Origin: Paenibacillus sp. FSL H7-0326
Lineage (GTDB): Bacteria; Bacillota; Bacilli; Paenibacillales; Paenibacillaceae
Assembly (NCBI RefSeq): GCF_001955535.1
Contig: NZ_MPVN01000002.1
Coordinates: 1 to 64,000 of the forward strand
Length of the DNA stretch: 64,000 nt
Direction of reading: 5' to 3'
This document shows, piece after piece, positions 9,383 through 18,368 of this stretch. The position numbers and the translations under genes are program-made. The notes beneath the pieces were generated by a model. It ran no database searches. It was not told the DNA's origin and saw only the letters and a list, made by a program, of their open reading frames with translations. The number at the start of each line of letters is the position of its first letter. Positions within the stretch are counted from its first letter, which is position 1.

Positions 9383-9417
9383 GGTAAATATTTACCAAAA
9401 GCCTTAAAGTATATAGT
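9383..9417 (+). promoter_or_regulatory. Palindromic operator overlapping the pectate lyase promoter
   Basis: GGTAAATATTTACC at 9383-9396 is a perfect 14-bp palindrome. Its right half supplies a possible -35 (TTTACC, 9391-9396), followed after 15 bases by TATAGT (9412-9417). The spacing is short, as is common for activator-dependent promoters. Likely binding site of a regulator of the pectate lyase gene. Confidence 0.55.
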
Positions 9418-9445
9418 TGTAAGGAAGATCTATAAGGAGGAGTGA

Positions 9446-9460
9446 ATGGCGGATACGTAA
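9446..9460 (+). CDS. Four-codon minicistron in the pectate lyase leader (tentative)
   Basis: An ideal SD, AAGGAGG at 9434-9440, is followed after five bases by ATG GCG GAT ACG TAA, encoding only M-A-D-T. The real pectate lyase start lies 43 bases further on with a weaker SD (AAGGGAG). The short frame may be a translational leader or a ribosome-loading site that affects mRNA stability, or it may be fortuitous. Confidence 0.35.
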   Translation: MADT

Positions 9461-9502
9461 CCTTCTATCTAACTAAACAAATCGAAGGGAGACAACTTGC
9501 AT

Positions 9503-12034
9503 ATGAAATCAAATCATAAGCGATTCAAAGGATTAATGTCTATCGGGTTGAGCTTTTCGGTAGCGCTTTCAATTATGGGTGTCCAAGCCCCTTCTGCTGC
9601 CATGGCTCTTGAGGCCACTAAGAAACCTGTTCCTGATGCCTCTGTTCTTGCATTTCCGGGTGCGGAAGGCGGCGGGGCTTATGCAACAGGCGGCCGGGGT
9701 GGAGATGTATACATCGTGACTAACCTAGAAGATTATAAGGAAAATGAGGAGCCTATTGAAGGCTCTCTGCGGTACGGTATCTTATCCACGCCGCAAGAAG
9801 GACGCACCATTGTCTTTCATGTTTCCGGCACGATTGAGCTTGAGAGCTCCTTGCGTTTAAACAATATTAAAAATTTGACGATTGCAGGCCAAACCGCCCC
9901 TGGTAACGGCATAACGATTGCGGGCTGGGATACGAACATCAGCAATTCAGAAAACATCATTATTCGTTACCTATCCTTTAGGCCCGGTGCTACCAACGTA
10001 TTTAATGGCAGTGATTCCATGGATGCACTCTGGGGCAGGGACAATAAACAATTTATAATTGACCACTGCTCCTTCAGCTGGAACACAGATGAGACCTTGT
10101 CGTTATACCGGGGTGAGAATGGGACCGTTCAGTGGTCGATCATCTCCGAAAGCTTGACACTATCTGGACATTCCAAGGGGAGACATGGTTATGGCGGCAT
10201 AGCGGGCGGTGACAAAACGACATTCCATCACAATCTATACACGAGTCATACGTCCAGAAACCCCAGACTCGGGGGTGGATATGCTGGTAAAGCAGACAAG
10301 GATCATGTGGCCGTTGTCCAATTTGCTAACAATGTAATCTACAATTGGGGCTTCAATGGCACATACGGTGGAGGCTTCAATTTCACGAACTTTATGAACA
10401 ATATTGAAATTGCAGGTCCCGGCACCAGGGATAATGTATCCGATCGAGTCATTGATGCAGGAGAGTCCGGCAAGCTGGGCGGCTTTTATATTTCGGGTAA
10501 CCGGATCAACGGTAAGCTCACTGGCTGGCTGGATGGTTCATCGGCTTATGTAAAAAGCTCGGGTGACGCAAGTGGTGATCAGTTAACGACATTTGCAGCC
10601 GAGCCTTATTTATCCGCGGACAGCACAGGGGTTAATCACGGCGTAACGAACAAGGGCTTCGACCAGCATGTCCTCCAAGGCGTATTCGATGCCAATGAAC
10701 ATTTGCTGAGTACCATTCTTCGTCAGGCCGGAGCAACGTATCCCCGCCGAGATGCCATCGATGCTCGGATTGTAGCCGAAGTAGAGCAAGGTCTCGGAAG
10801 ATATATCAATACGGAGCACGAGGTTGGTGGATATATTAGCAGCTTCGGTGTCATCGAAGATCAGCATTCGGATGGATATGATTCGAACCTTAATGGAATT
10901 GAAGACCAATGGGAGAAGAAGAACAAAATCTGGGGTGTTGAGGATGCATACAAGACCGTTACGCGTTCAGGCTATACTTGGCTCGAGCTATATATAAACA
11001 GCCTGGTTGATATGGAGCACGCTGCGGAGAACCCTGAAGCGAAGCTCCAAGCACCTTCTAATAATGAGCAATTTAAGCTCGGAGAACCTATTCAGGTTAA
11101 AGTCAATGCTGCTTCCAAGTTCAAGAATAAAATCGAGAAAGTTGCAATATACAACGGATCTGAGTATCTTGGAGACGCTGTGAAGAGAGGAAATACGTAT
11201 CAGTACACGATCAAGGGACTGAAGGATGCTTCTTACTTTATCTCTGCCAGAGTGACCGATTCAGAGGGTCATGAGACACAAACGACAGCTGCCAGCATTC
11301 ATGTGAATACGAGCGATCAGACGCTTGATCAAGCAGGCTGGTCTTCCAAGGACATCGGCTCACCAGATCTCAGAGGCTCGGGTAGTATAACCGAAGGAGT
11401 TCTGACGGTAAAAGGGAACGGTAAACTAGGCAAAAGCGAAGGCAGCGGTGAACGTTCACCTGAGCGAGATGCTGCCAAGGACGATTTCCATTTTGTATAC
11501 AAGAAGATGAGTGGCGATATGGAGCTTACCGCAAAACTGGAAGACATCGGCTCAATCGATAACCACGCTTTTACTGGACTGATGATTCGTGAGGATCTCC
11601 GTATGGACAGCCCGGCGGCCGTACTTGGTCTATCTTGGGTGAAGCTGTCGAAGGACACCAGCTGGTCAGCTTATCTGGCCGGTAGAAATCAGGCGGGAGC
11701 CCCATTTGATGAGCTGACTGAGACGCTGGATAGTCCAGCGGCAGCTGAATCTGCCGGCATCCAGTTGTTAGCCGACATTCCTTTCAAAGTGAGCGGTGCC
11801 TCACAGGGATACTGGCTCAAGCTTGGCCGAAAGGGCGACACTTTCTATGCTTATGGTTCTACGAACGGAACCGACTGGAGTAAGATCGGGGAGAAGACTG
11901 TTGCCATGCCGGACTCCGTTTATGTCGGCTTTGCGGTTGACAGTAATGATGTTGCTAATGAAATTGAACAGTTGAATTATGCAAAGTTCTCTAATCTTTC
12001 CTTGACCGAGGGCTTTGATCCTATAACTAATTAG
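9503..12034 (+). CDS. Large secreted pectate lyase (PL1-like) with C-terminal accessory domains
   Basis: An extracellular enzyme cleaving polygalacturonate by beta-elimination with Ca2+. From the ATG at 9503 it has a signal peptide to about Ala35, then the family opening AFPGAEGGGAYATGGRGG at about 50-67, a beta-helix catalytic domain to about 430 with the conserved Arg segment SRNPRLGGGY, an Ig-like module at about 515-605, and a C-terminal DUF1349/concanavalin-like domain at about 615-840. A TTG at 9497 (5 bases after AAGGGAG) is an alternative start. No S-layer anchor is seen, so it should be released. Monocistronic with a strong terminator, divergent from the AraC regulator. The family call is firm; exact substrate is inferred. 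Confidence 0.92.
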   Translation: MKSNHKRFKGLMSIGLSFSVALSIMGVQAPSAAMALEATKKPVPDASVLAFPGAEGGGAYATGGRGGDVYIVTNLEDYKENEEPIEGSLRYGILSTPQEGRTIVFHVSGTIELESSLRLNNIKNLTIAGQTAPGNGITIAGWDTNISNSENIIIRYLSFRPGATNVFNGSDSMDALWGRDNKQFIIDHCSFSWNTDETLSLYRGENGTVQWSIISESLTLSGHSKGRHGYGGIAGGDKTTFHHNLYTSHTSRNPRLGGGYAGKADKDHVAVVQFANNVIYNWGFNGTYGGGFNFTNFMNNIEIAGPGTRDNVSDRVIDAGESGKLGGFYISGNRINGKLTGWLDGSSAYVKSSGDASGDQLTTFAAEPYLSADSTGVNHGVTNKGFDQHVLQGVFDANEHLLSTILRQAGATYPRRDAIDARIVAEVEQGLGRYINTEHEVGGYISSFGVIEDQHSDGYDSNLNGIEDQWEKKNKIWGVEDAYKTVTRSGYTWLELYINSLVDMEHAAENPEAKLQAPSNNEQFKLGEPIQVKVNAASKFKNKIEKVAIYNGSEYLGDAVKRGNTYQYTIKGLKDASYFISARVTDSEGHETQTTAASIHVNTSDQTLDQAGWSSKDIGSPDLRGSGSITEGVLTVKGNGKLGKSEGSGERSPERDAAKDDFHFVYKKMSGDMELTAKLEDIGSIDNHAFTGLMIREDLRMDSPAAVLGLSWVKLSKDTSWSAYLAGRNQAGAPFDELTETLDSPAAAESAGIQLLADIPFKVSGASQGYWLKLGRKGDTFYAYGSTNGTDWSKIGEKTVAMPDSVYVGFAVDSNDVANEIEQLNYAKFSNLSLTEGFDPITN

Positions 12035-12071
12035 TTGATGAAGCCATCATATAATTCTTGTTCCTATATGC

Positions 12072-12110
12072 AAAGCGCCGGCTGCGACTTACAAGCCCCG
12101 GCGCTTTTAT
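12072..12110 (+). terminator. Intrinsic terminator of the pectate lyase gene
   Basis: Stem AAAGCGCCGG (12072-12081) with CCGGCGCTTT (12098-12107), then TTATTAT, 37 bases after the stop codon. Confidence 0.88.
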
Positions 12111-12121
12111 TATGATAATCA

Positions 12122-12151
12122 AAAACAAATAGCCGCAGATAAGCGGCTATT
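12122..12151 (-). terminator. Intrinsic terminator of the LacI/Gfo/ThuA operon
   Basis: Stem AATAGCCGC (12128-12136) with GCGGCTATT (12143-12151), followed on the minus strand by TGTTTTTG. It lies 50 bases past the last gene of the convergent operon. Confidence 0.85.
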
Positions 12152-12201
12152 GTGGTCATTTTTATTTTACAATCGTATCAATATATACTCCCGAATGATG
12201 A

Positions 12202-13308
12202 CTAGCTATCCAGCGTGTACAGTGGCAGATCTGCTGGTAGTGAAGCCGGACGCTTACACGTACTCTTCATGGTGTAGTGATGACCATCATCTGATGCGTC
12301 ATGGAAGGCCCACATGGCTTCAAGGACATGATAAGCGAGTTCACCGCTGGCCCGGTGCTCACGTCCACTCCGAATGGCATACGCCATATCTGCCGGTCCA
12401 ATTCCCCGTGTGTTCTGATCGTAGCCTGGCAAGAGCTCAACCTCTTCCCAATCCTGCTCTCCCATACGCTTCAGCAGTACAGGTCCGCCGAACGTATTCG
12501 GATCCGGCACACGAAGTGTCCCTTGTGTTCCGTAAATCTCAATATTAGGAAGCTGGCTTCCTCCAAAAATATCAAAGCTGGTTACAATGGTGCCGATGGC
12601 ACCTTGTTCAAACCGAAGTAAACCTGCGACATGGGTAGGAATTTCCACTTTGATCTTCTGACCGTACTTCTTCTCACTGCTGATCGTACGTTCTTCAAGC
12701 GCCTTACCTGTCATCCCTGTAATGCTCGAGATCGGCCCTAGTAATTGAATGAGTGCAGTCAGGTAGTAAGGCCCCATATCAAACATCGGGCCTCCCCCTT
12801 TGGCATAGTAAAATTCAGGGTCCGGATGCCAGAATTCATGACCACGGCTCATCATAAAAGCGGTCACTGCTACAGGAGTGCCGATAAGTCCCTCTTCTAT
12901 GATTTTCAGTGAAGTTTGGATGCCTGTGCCAAAAAACGTTTCGGGTGCAGAACCAACGAGCAGTCCTTTCTCCTTTGCAGCCTGAAGTACCGCAGCTCCC
13001 TCTTCCCGAGTAACCGCCAGAGGCTTCTCGACATAAACATGCTTGCCCGCTTCTATTGCCTGCAGACAAACATCTGCATGCACGGCGGGAATCGTCAGAT
13101 TGATGACCAGCTCAATCTCTGGATCATTCAACAGCTCCTGAACACTGACCGCTCTTGGTATACCGTACGCCTTGGCCTGCTCTTCTGCTCTCGACAGGTC
13201 AAGGTCAGCACAAGCCACTAATTCAAGACATTCGAATTTATTACAGTTCTCCATGTAGATGCTGCTGATTTTACCGCAGCCGACAATACCTACCTTTACT
13301 TTATCCAT
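12202..13308 (-). CDS. Gfo/Idh/MocA family sugar oxidoreductase (second in operon)
   Basis: A cytoplasmic NAD(P)-dependent sugar dehydrogenase of 368 residues. The Rossmann motif GIVGCGKISS is at 8-17 and the family EKP signature (Lys95) at 94-96; the C-terminal half is the alpha/beta substrate domain. ATG at 13308 is used because GAAGGGAG precedes it; an in-frame TTG at 13329 has no SD. It is the last gene of the operon after ThuA. Paired Gfo/Idh and ThuA proteins are known from 3-ketoglycoside metabolism (Agrobacterium ThuAB), so it may oxidise or reduce C3 of a glycoside; the substrate is inferred only. Confidence 0.9.
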   Translation of the reverse strand: MDKVKVGIVGCGKISSIYMENCNKFECLELVACADLDLSRAEEQAKAYGIPRAVSVQELLNDPEIELVINLTIPAVHADVCLQAIEAGKHVYVEKPLAVTREEGAAVLQAAKEKGLLVGSAPETFFGTGIQTSLKIIEEGLIGTPVAVTAFMMSRGHEFWHPDPEFYYAKGGGPMFDMGPYYLTALIQLLGPISSITGMTGKALEERTISSEKKYGQKIKVEIPTHVAGLLRFEQGAIGTIVTSFDIFGGSQLPNIEIYGTQGTLRVPDPNTFGGPVLLKRMGEQDWEEVELLPGYDQNTRGIGPADMAYAIRSGREHRASGELAYHVLEAMWAFHDASDDGHHYTMKSTCKRPASLPADLPLYTLDS

Positions 13309-13347
13309 CGAATGCTGTTCTCCCTTCAACCCATGTAAGGTCTCATA

Positions 13348-14070
13348 TTAGATCTGACTATCGCCCATACCTGTATATTGTATTGCCTTACCCTGCTTCG
13401 CCGCAGCTGCTTGCTTACCCTCTGCAGCCCACAGGAAGCCACGAACCATGATTTCTTTGACTTGTGGCATTTCCACAATATCCGCGTGATGACCAAGCGA
13501 ATTGTAGAACACTCTCCCTTGTCCCCAGCGCTTCGTCCATACGACGGGCATATCAACAGCACCGTTCGTAGAATGCGGCCCCTCTACAATCGGGAATCTT
13601 GTCGTAGCCAGCACCTCGACAGCGGGATCAATGTGGAGGTAATACTGTTCACTTTTCACTTGGAAATCTTCAATGCCAGCAAGCAGTGTGCTGGAGCTGT
13701 TCTTGATATTTACCGTATACTCCACTCCGTCGTTACCCGGATGGGCTACCCACTGGCCACCCGTCATAAACTGCCAGTCAACATTCGTACGGAAGGCATC
13801 ACACATTCCTCCATGCAGCCCTGCCAGGCCGACCCCTTCCATTACAGCGGTAGAAACGTTGCTTGCGAGCTCCTTCTCAATCTCACCCATAGTCCAGCAG
13901 GGAATGATGAGATCTAAATTCTTCAGTTTCTCCGCATCACGATAGGCTTCAAGAGTATTCGCGACTTCCACCTCGAAATTCTGCTCCGTCAGCCATGCTT
14001 TAAACAATGCTGATACCTGTTCTGGCTCGTGGCCGTCCCAGCCGCCCCATACGATTAGTGCTTTTTTCAT
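13348..14070 (-). CDS. ThuA family (trehalose utilisation) protein
   Basis: A 240-residue class I glutamine amidotransferase-like fold of the ThuA family (KKALIVWGGWDGHEP at the start, GLAGLHGGMCDAF at about 102, KRWGQGRVFYNSLGHH near 205). ThuA proteins act with Gfo/Idh dehydrogenases on 3-keto sugars; current work suggests isomerase-type chemistry, so I do not assign a reaction. ATG at 14070 follows AAGGAG by 11 bases. It is flanked in the same operon by two dehydrogenases. The C-terminal 20 residues (AAEGKQAAAAKQGKAIQ) are an Ala/Lys-rich tail. Confidence 0.88.
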   Translation of the reverse strand: MKKALIVWGGWDGHEPEQVSALFKAWLTEQNFEVEVANTLEAYRDAEKLKNLDLIIPCWTMGEIEKELASNVSTAVMEGVGLAGLHGGMCDAFRTNVDWQFMTGGQWVAHPGNDGVEYTVNIKNSSSTLLAGIEDFQVKSEQYYLHIDPAVEVLATTRFPIVEGPHSTNGAVDMPVVWTKRWGQGRVFYNSLGHHADIVEMPQVKEIMVRGFLWAAEGKQAAAAKQGKAIQYTGMGDSQI

Positions 14071-14181
14071 CCTGATACACACTCCTTAAACGTTATTGGA
14101 TCAAACAATGGACTCGTGCTAAACAACTGATCAACTGATCAATACTCGGATCATTTAGAGATCTAAGCGATTAGGACTCTC

Positions 14182-15351
14182 TTAGACATCAGCCATTTCA
14201 GACAGCGTCACCCAGCGGCGTTCTTCCACCGAGCGCTCTACCGCTTCAAGAACCGCCTGACAGGCAACTCCGTCATGGAAATTGGGCACAGGCTGCCTAT
14301 TCTCTTCAATCGCATTCATAAATTCCACAACCTCATGCGTGAAGGTATGATCAAATCCAATCGGATGTCCTGTAGGCCACCATGCCTCCGCATACTTATG
14401 AACCCCATCTGTCGCCATGACGCGGCGGAAGCCCTGCACATCCTCTGCATCATTTACAAAGTAAACCTCAAGCTCATTCATTCGTTCAAAATCAAACTTT
14501 ACGCTGCCCAAGCTGCCATTAATTTCAAACGAATTAGTGCTTCGATGACCCGCCGCAAAGCGGGTTGCCTCAAAGCTGCCGATGGCACCGCTTTCAAACC
14601 GGGCTAAGAACAGTGTCGCATCATCTACGGTTACGGGTCCTTTTTCCGTGCTGCTATTGCCCTTCGCGGTAAGTCCTGTCATCTCTGATGCAATCGGACG
14701 CTCCTTAATGAAGGTCTCGCTCATACCGATTACTTCTGTAAACTCTCCAACCAAATAGCGAGCCATATCAATCAGGTGTGCTCCCAGATCGCCATGTGAA
14801 CCAGAGCCAGCAATTTCCTTCTGTAGTCTCCAGACAAGCGGGAATTCAGGGTCCAAGATCCAGTCCTGCAGGAAATTCGCACGGAAATGATAAATCTTCC
14901 CGAGTCTGCCGCTCTCCACAAGATCCTTGGCCAGCTGAACCGCTGGTGAGAAACGATAGTTAAAGCCAATCATATGCTTAATGCCTGCTCTTTCGGCAGC
15001 CTCCAGCATTTCGCGGGAATCCTTAAGATTCAGGGCAAGCGGCTTTTCGCAGAAAATATGCTTGCCTGCCTGTGCTGCGGCAATGGCAATTTCTTTGTGG
15101 ACATCACTTGGCGCATTGATATCGATAAGGTCGATATCTTCTCTAGTTACAAGCTCTCTCCAGTCGGTCACACTCTCCTGCCAGCCGAACTGCTGCTGCG
15201 CTTCCTTTACTCCCTTGGGGTCACGGCCGCAAATGACCGACATTTCAGGTTTCACCACTTGTGGGAAGAACATAGGGACACTGCGATACGCATTGCTGTG
15301 CGCCTTACCCATAAATTTATAGCCAATCATACCTACGCGAACAGAACTCAT
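14182..15351 (-). CDS. Gfo/Idh/MocA family sugar oxidoreductase (first in operon)
   Basis: A 389-residue dehydrogenase with Rossmann motif GMIGYKFMGKAH at 7-18, the EKP signature at 102-104, and a His-containing segment GDLGAHLIDMARYLVG near 195-210 typical of the substrate domain. It has the longer C-terminal region seen in myo-inositol/scyllo-inositol-type and ThuB-like members. Good SD AGGAGGG before the ATG. It lies 19 bases after the LacI gene, so regulator and enzymes are co-transcribed. A tandem AACTGATC repeat sits in the gap to thuA. Confidence 0.9.
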   Translation of the reverse strand: MSSVRVGMIGYKFMGKAHSNAYRSVPMFFPQVVKPEMSVICGRDPKGVKEAQQQFGWQESVTDWRELVTREDIDLIDINAPSDVHKEIAIAAAQAGKHIFCEKPLALNLKDSREMLEAAERAGIKHMIGFNYRFSPAVQLAKDLVESGRLGKIYHFRANFLQDWILDPEFPLVWRLQKEIAGSGSHGDLGAHLIDMARYLVGEFTEVIGMSETFIKERPIASEMTGLTAKGNSSTEKGPVTVDDATLFLARFESGAIGSFEATRFAAGHRSTNSFEINGSLGSVKFDFERMNELEVYFVNDAEDVQGFRRVMATDGVHKYAEAWWPTGHPIGFDHTFTHEVVEFMNAIEENRQPVPNFHDGVACQAVLEAVERSVEERRWVTLSEMADV

Positions 15352-15370
15352 GAAATTACCCTCCTGTACG

Positions 15371-16417
15371 TTATTTGGATGAATCTCGAACGATCAGTTC
15401 AGCTTGTAACAAATATCTGGGATGCTCCTTAAGTACCTCGGACCTATTGGATGGACCTTCACATGCCGTCAGCATCAATCGTGCAGCCAGCTCCCCCATC
15501 TCATAAAAGGGAACTCTAACACTGCTGAGCGGAGGTACACAAATGTCCGCAGAATCCGAATCATCGTAACCGACAATCGCGGGGAAACGATGCTGATCCG
15601 GGAGTAATTCCCTCAGCCTCTGAAGCAGACCGACAGCCATCCGATCATTTGCAACAAAGACGGCATCGACCTCTTCAATCCTTTTTGCAATTTCATCACC
15701 TATGGCATAGCCGCTTCGTCTGCCAAAATTTCCTTCAAATAGAAGTCTGTCATCCCGTTCAAGACCCCTCTGCTGAAGCGCTTTCTCATAACCCTTGAAA
15801 CGATCCAGACTGTTTGAATACGTGAGTGGTCCGTTTAGAAATGCAATTCTGCGATGACCTTGATCAATTAAGTGCTCAACAGCCATTCGGCTTCCTTCCT
15901 CATGATCTACATCCACTTCCGGGAAATTCTCCCCGTCAAAATGCTGATTGACCACAATAAAGGGATGCCCTGACTCCCGCAGCTTTCGAAGGGCTTCCCG
16001 TTCTCCCGGCTCATCCTTTGCACCGAGCACAACAAGAGCATCTACCTTCTGCATCCGGAAAAATGATTCATACTCCGGTGTTTCCTCTCCACTGCGAAAC
16101 AGAACCAGAAGATCGTAGCCTTGCTCCCGCACCGTATTTCCCATGCCACTGAGTATTTCAGAGAAATAGTAGCTTGAGAACAGTCTTGCCTTCGGAATAT
16201 AAGGCAGAACTACGCCAATATTCCCGCTCTTGCGGCGGGCAAAGCTGCGCGCGAGATTACTGGGCACATAACCAAGCTGGTTGGCAGCATCCAGAACTCT
16301 GATCCGCGTCTCTTCTTTAATAGGACCCACGCCATTCAGTACTCGGGAAACCGTAGCCTCAGATACACCCGCTAAATCAGCAACTTCTCTTCGTGTTGCA
16401 ATAATAGATCCACTCAT
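15371..16417 (-). CDS. LacI family transcriptional repressor
   Basis: A 348-residue repressor: N-terminal HTH (REVADLAGVSEATVSRVLNG) with the YVPSNLARS hinge, then a periplasmic-binding-protein-like sugar sensor with AVEHLIDQGHRRIAFLNGP and VGYDDSDSADICVPPLSSVR segments. The ATG at 16417 is preferred. Frames starting further upstream at 16444 or 16471 would be inside the promoter described separately. SD AAGGA is close to this ATG, so initiation is probably weak. It heads the Gfo/ThuA operon and should respond to a sugar metabolised by it. Confidence 0.9.
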   Translation of the reverse strand: MSGSIIATRREVADLAGVSEATVSRVLNGVGPIKEETRIRVLDAANQLGYVPSNLARSFARRKSGNIGVVLPYIPKARLFSSYYFSEILSGMGNTVREQGYDLLVLFRSGEETPEYESFFRMQKVDALVVLGAKDEPGEREALRKLRESGHPFIVVNQHFDGENFPEVDVDHEEGSRMAVEHLIDQGHRRIAFLNGPLTYSNSLDRFKGYEKALQQRGLERDDRLLFEGNFGRRSGYAIGDEIAKRIEEVDAVFVANDRMAVGLLQRLRELLPDQHRFPAIVGYDDSDSADICVPPLSSVRVPFYEMGELAARLMLTACEGPSNRSEVLKEHPRYLLQAELIVRDSSK

Positions 16418-16427
16418 TTCCTTATCT

Positions 16428-16471
16428 AATGTACGCGCGTACATTTTCTCATGGAGAGGTCCGATTGTCAA
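16428..16471 (-). promoter_or_regulatory. lacI-operon promoter with an 18-bp perfect palindromic operator
   Basis: On the minus strand TTGACA (16471-16466), a 17-base spacer and GAAAAT (16448-16443) form a sigma-A type promoter. The operator AATGTACGCGCGTACATT (16428-16445) is perfectly palindromic with the central CG typical of LacI-family sites and overlaps the -10, fitting autorepression. Confidence 0.75.
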
Positions 16472-16604
16472 TTGATTTGATACATATTTTACAAAAATAA
16501 TACGCCCATGATCTCTACCAGACCCTGAATAAATTCTTTTTTCATGGTCTTGTGTTAGAAGTTCATGAGCGTATATATGGATAACGGTTTATACTCCGTT
16601 TACA

Positions 16605-17684
16605 TCAGCCTTGATTCATTGCTTCTTTTACGGAGCCCGCAGCATTTTCCGTTTTACTCGCTTTGGGCTGCTTCTTCAGCGTGCTGCCAGGCGCAGATTC
16701 TGAGGACTGGGCTTGTCTGACTTTATGCAGTACCTCTTTGCCCGGAAGAAAATGCTGTGTTCTTATGTAGCGGATGGTTCGGGTCTTGGCTCTCATGACA
16801 ATCGACTGCGTCTCGGCTCTGTCATCTGCCAGGTATCTGACTCCGCCGAGAATTTCACCTGGAGTGACTCCCGTGGCTGCAAAAATAACATCGTCCTTGC
16901 CGATCATATCCTCCATTGTCAGAACTCGATAAGGCTCCGTAATTCCCATCTTCAAGCAGCGCTGATATTCATCAGCATTCGCAGGCATTAATCTGCCCTG
17001 GATCTCTCCTCCGAGGCAAGACAGCGCTGCAGCAGCAAGCACTCCTTCCGGCGCCCCTCCTGAACCGACATAAATATCAATCCCCGCTTCCGGGAATGCC
17101 GGCGCCATCGCTCCAGCCACATCTCCATCACTCAGAAACTTGATTCGAACGCCTACTTTGCGCAGCGTCTTAATGATGCTCTCATGGCGATCGCGGTCTA
17201 GAATCATAACGGTCAGATCAGAGATGTTCTTGTTTAACTCAGTGGCCGCCTTGCGCAGGGTAACATCGATCGGATCCTCAATGCTGACTTTACCAACCAG
17301 CGCTGGTCCGACCGCGAGCTTCTCCATGTACATATCGGGAGCATGAAGCAGATTCCCTTTGCCTGCAACAGCGATAACAGATAACGCATTATTAAGTCCC
17401 TTGGCTACAATCTCGGTTCCTTCCAGCGGGTCCACAGCAACATCCACTTCCGGCCCCTCACTATTGCCTACTTCTTCACCGATATACAGCATTGGAGCCT
17501 CATCCATTTCCCCTTCACCAATGACTACCGTTCCCTTAATGGATACAGAGTCAAACATGGCGCGCATCGCCAGAGTGGCGGCCTCATCCGCACTATTCTT
17601 ATCCCCCCTGCCCATCCAAGGAGCTGATGCCAATGCAGCTAGTTCTGTTACTCTGACTATCTCAAGCGCCAATTCACGTTCCAC
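16605..17684 (-). CDS. glpX: Class II fructose-1,6-bisphosphatase (GlpX)
   Basis: A gluconeogenic enzyme hydrolysing fructose-1,6-bisphosphate (or sedoheptulose-1,7-bisphosphate) with Mn2+/Mg2+. Conserved segments: WMGRGDKNSADEAA, VIGEGEMDEAPMLYIGEE, VDVAVDPLEGT and KFLSDGDVAGA. The start is the GTG at 17684 (V-E-R-E-L-A-L-E), matching where B. subtilis GlpX starts; an in-frame ATG at 17723 has no SD. The C-terminal 35 residues are a low-complexity Ser/Lys/Ala-rich tail not usual in the family. Monocistronic, with no glycerol genes nearby. Confidence 0.93.
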   Translation of the reverse strand: MERELALEIVRVTELAALASAPWMGRGDKNSADEAATLAMRAMFDSVSIKGTVVIGEGEMDEAPMLYIGEEVGNSEGPEVDVAVDPLEGTEIVAKGLNNALSVIAVAGKGNLLHAPDMYMEKLAVGPALVGKVSIEDPIDVTLRKAATELNKNISDLTVMILDRDRHESIIKTLRKVGVRIKFLSDGDVAGAMAPAFPEAGIDIYVGSGGAPEGVLAAAALSCLGGEIQGRLMPANADEYQRCLKMGITEPYRVLTMEDMIGKDDVIFAATGVTPGEILGGVRYLADDRAETQSIVMRAKTRTIRYIRTQHFLPGKEVLHKVRQAQSSESAPGSTLKKQPKASKTENAAGSVKEAMNQG

Positions 17685-17818
17685 TATGCTTCCACATCCT
17701 TTCTCCCATTTGAGTCTTATCATAATAGAATAGGAAACATAAATCTACCAAATCATCCCTTATTTTATAATGAAATGGATGAATTTTGAATGAATATTCC
17801 CTTCATACAAGTGAAGAG

Positions 17819-18148
17819 TTAACCGTTTCTTGGTCCCCATAGAATAATTGCAACCCCCGCAAGATAAATGAAGGAGCCAAGCCAATCGTAGAAGTCCGGT
17901 GTTTTCTTATCGACTCCCCAGCCCCACAATATTGCCATAATGACGAAGACGCCTCCATATGCTGCATACACTCTGCCAAATGTGGGAAATTGCTGCAGCG
18001 TAGGAATGATGCCATAGAGTACAAGAATTAAGCTTCCTGCAATTCCATAGAAATAATGTCTTCCTTCTCTGAGCCACAGCCACACTAGATATCCTCCGCC
18101 AATTTCGGCAAGTCCGGCAAGTATAAACAAAATGATAGATACACCCAT
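17819..18148 (-). CDS. ynfA: YnfA/UPF0060 family small membrane protein
   Basis: A 109-residue protein with four hydrophobic segments (about 4-22, 30-50, 60-78, 88-105), the size and shape of the YnfA family, distantly related to small multidrug resistance transporters. The family pattern [18 protein letters not shown] at 12-29 and YAAYGGVFV near 61-69 are visible. Membrane location is clear; function in Gram-positives is not established. GAGGAG lies 12 bases before the ATG. Confidence 0.92.
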   Translation of the reverse strand: MGVSIILFILAGLAEIGGGYLVWLWLREGRHYFYGIAGSLILVLYGIIPTLQQFPTFGRVYAAYGGVFVIMAILWGWGVDKKTPDFYDWLGSFIYLAGVAIILWGPRNG

Positions 18149-18262
18149 TGAGATTCTCTACTCCTCTATAATGAAATGATCGGATTAAGTATTCATCCCG
18201 AGGCTGTCATGCACCTCAATTTTATGTCATGAATTCCATTTGAATCGAATTCGCAGCTCAAT

Positions 18263-18311
18263 AAAAAAAGGCAAAGAGCCTCATTCAATAATGAATGTAC
18301 TCTGTGCCTTT
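18263..18311 (-). terminator. Intrinsic terminator after the NMT1-type binding protein
   Basis: Outer stem 18267-18278 with 18300-18311 (one mismatch), with an inner CATTCA/TGAATG stem, followed on the minus strand by a T run. It lies about 60 bases past the gene's stop codon. Confidence 0.85.
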
Positions 18312-18368
18312 TGTCTATTGAATTATAGCCTTAATGAAATCTTATCATGATAATAATCCAGTATCCAC

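Noticed and set aside
9442..9519. 25-codon GTG frame in the pectate lyase leader, overlapping its start
   Set aside because: The GTG is only one base after the SD, too close for initiation; the ATG at 9446 fits the SD better.
14125..14140. Tandem AACTGATC repeat in the gap between gfo and thuA
   Set aside because: Only two short copies; no promoter or operator context, too short to interpret.
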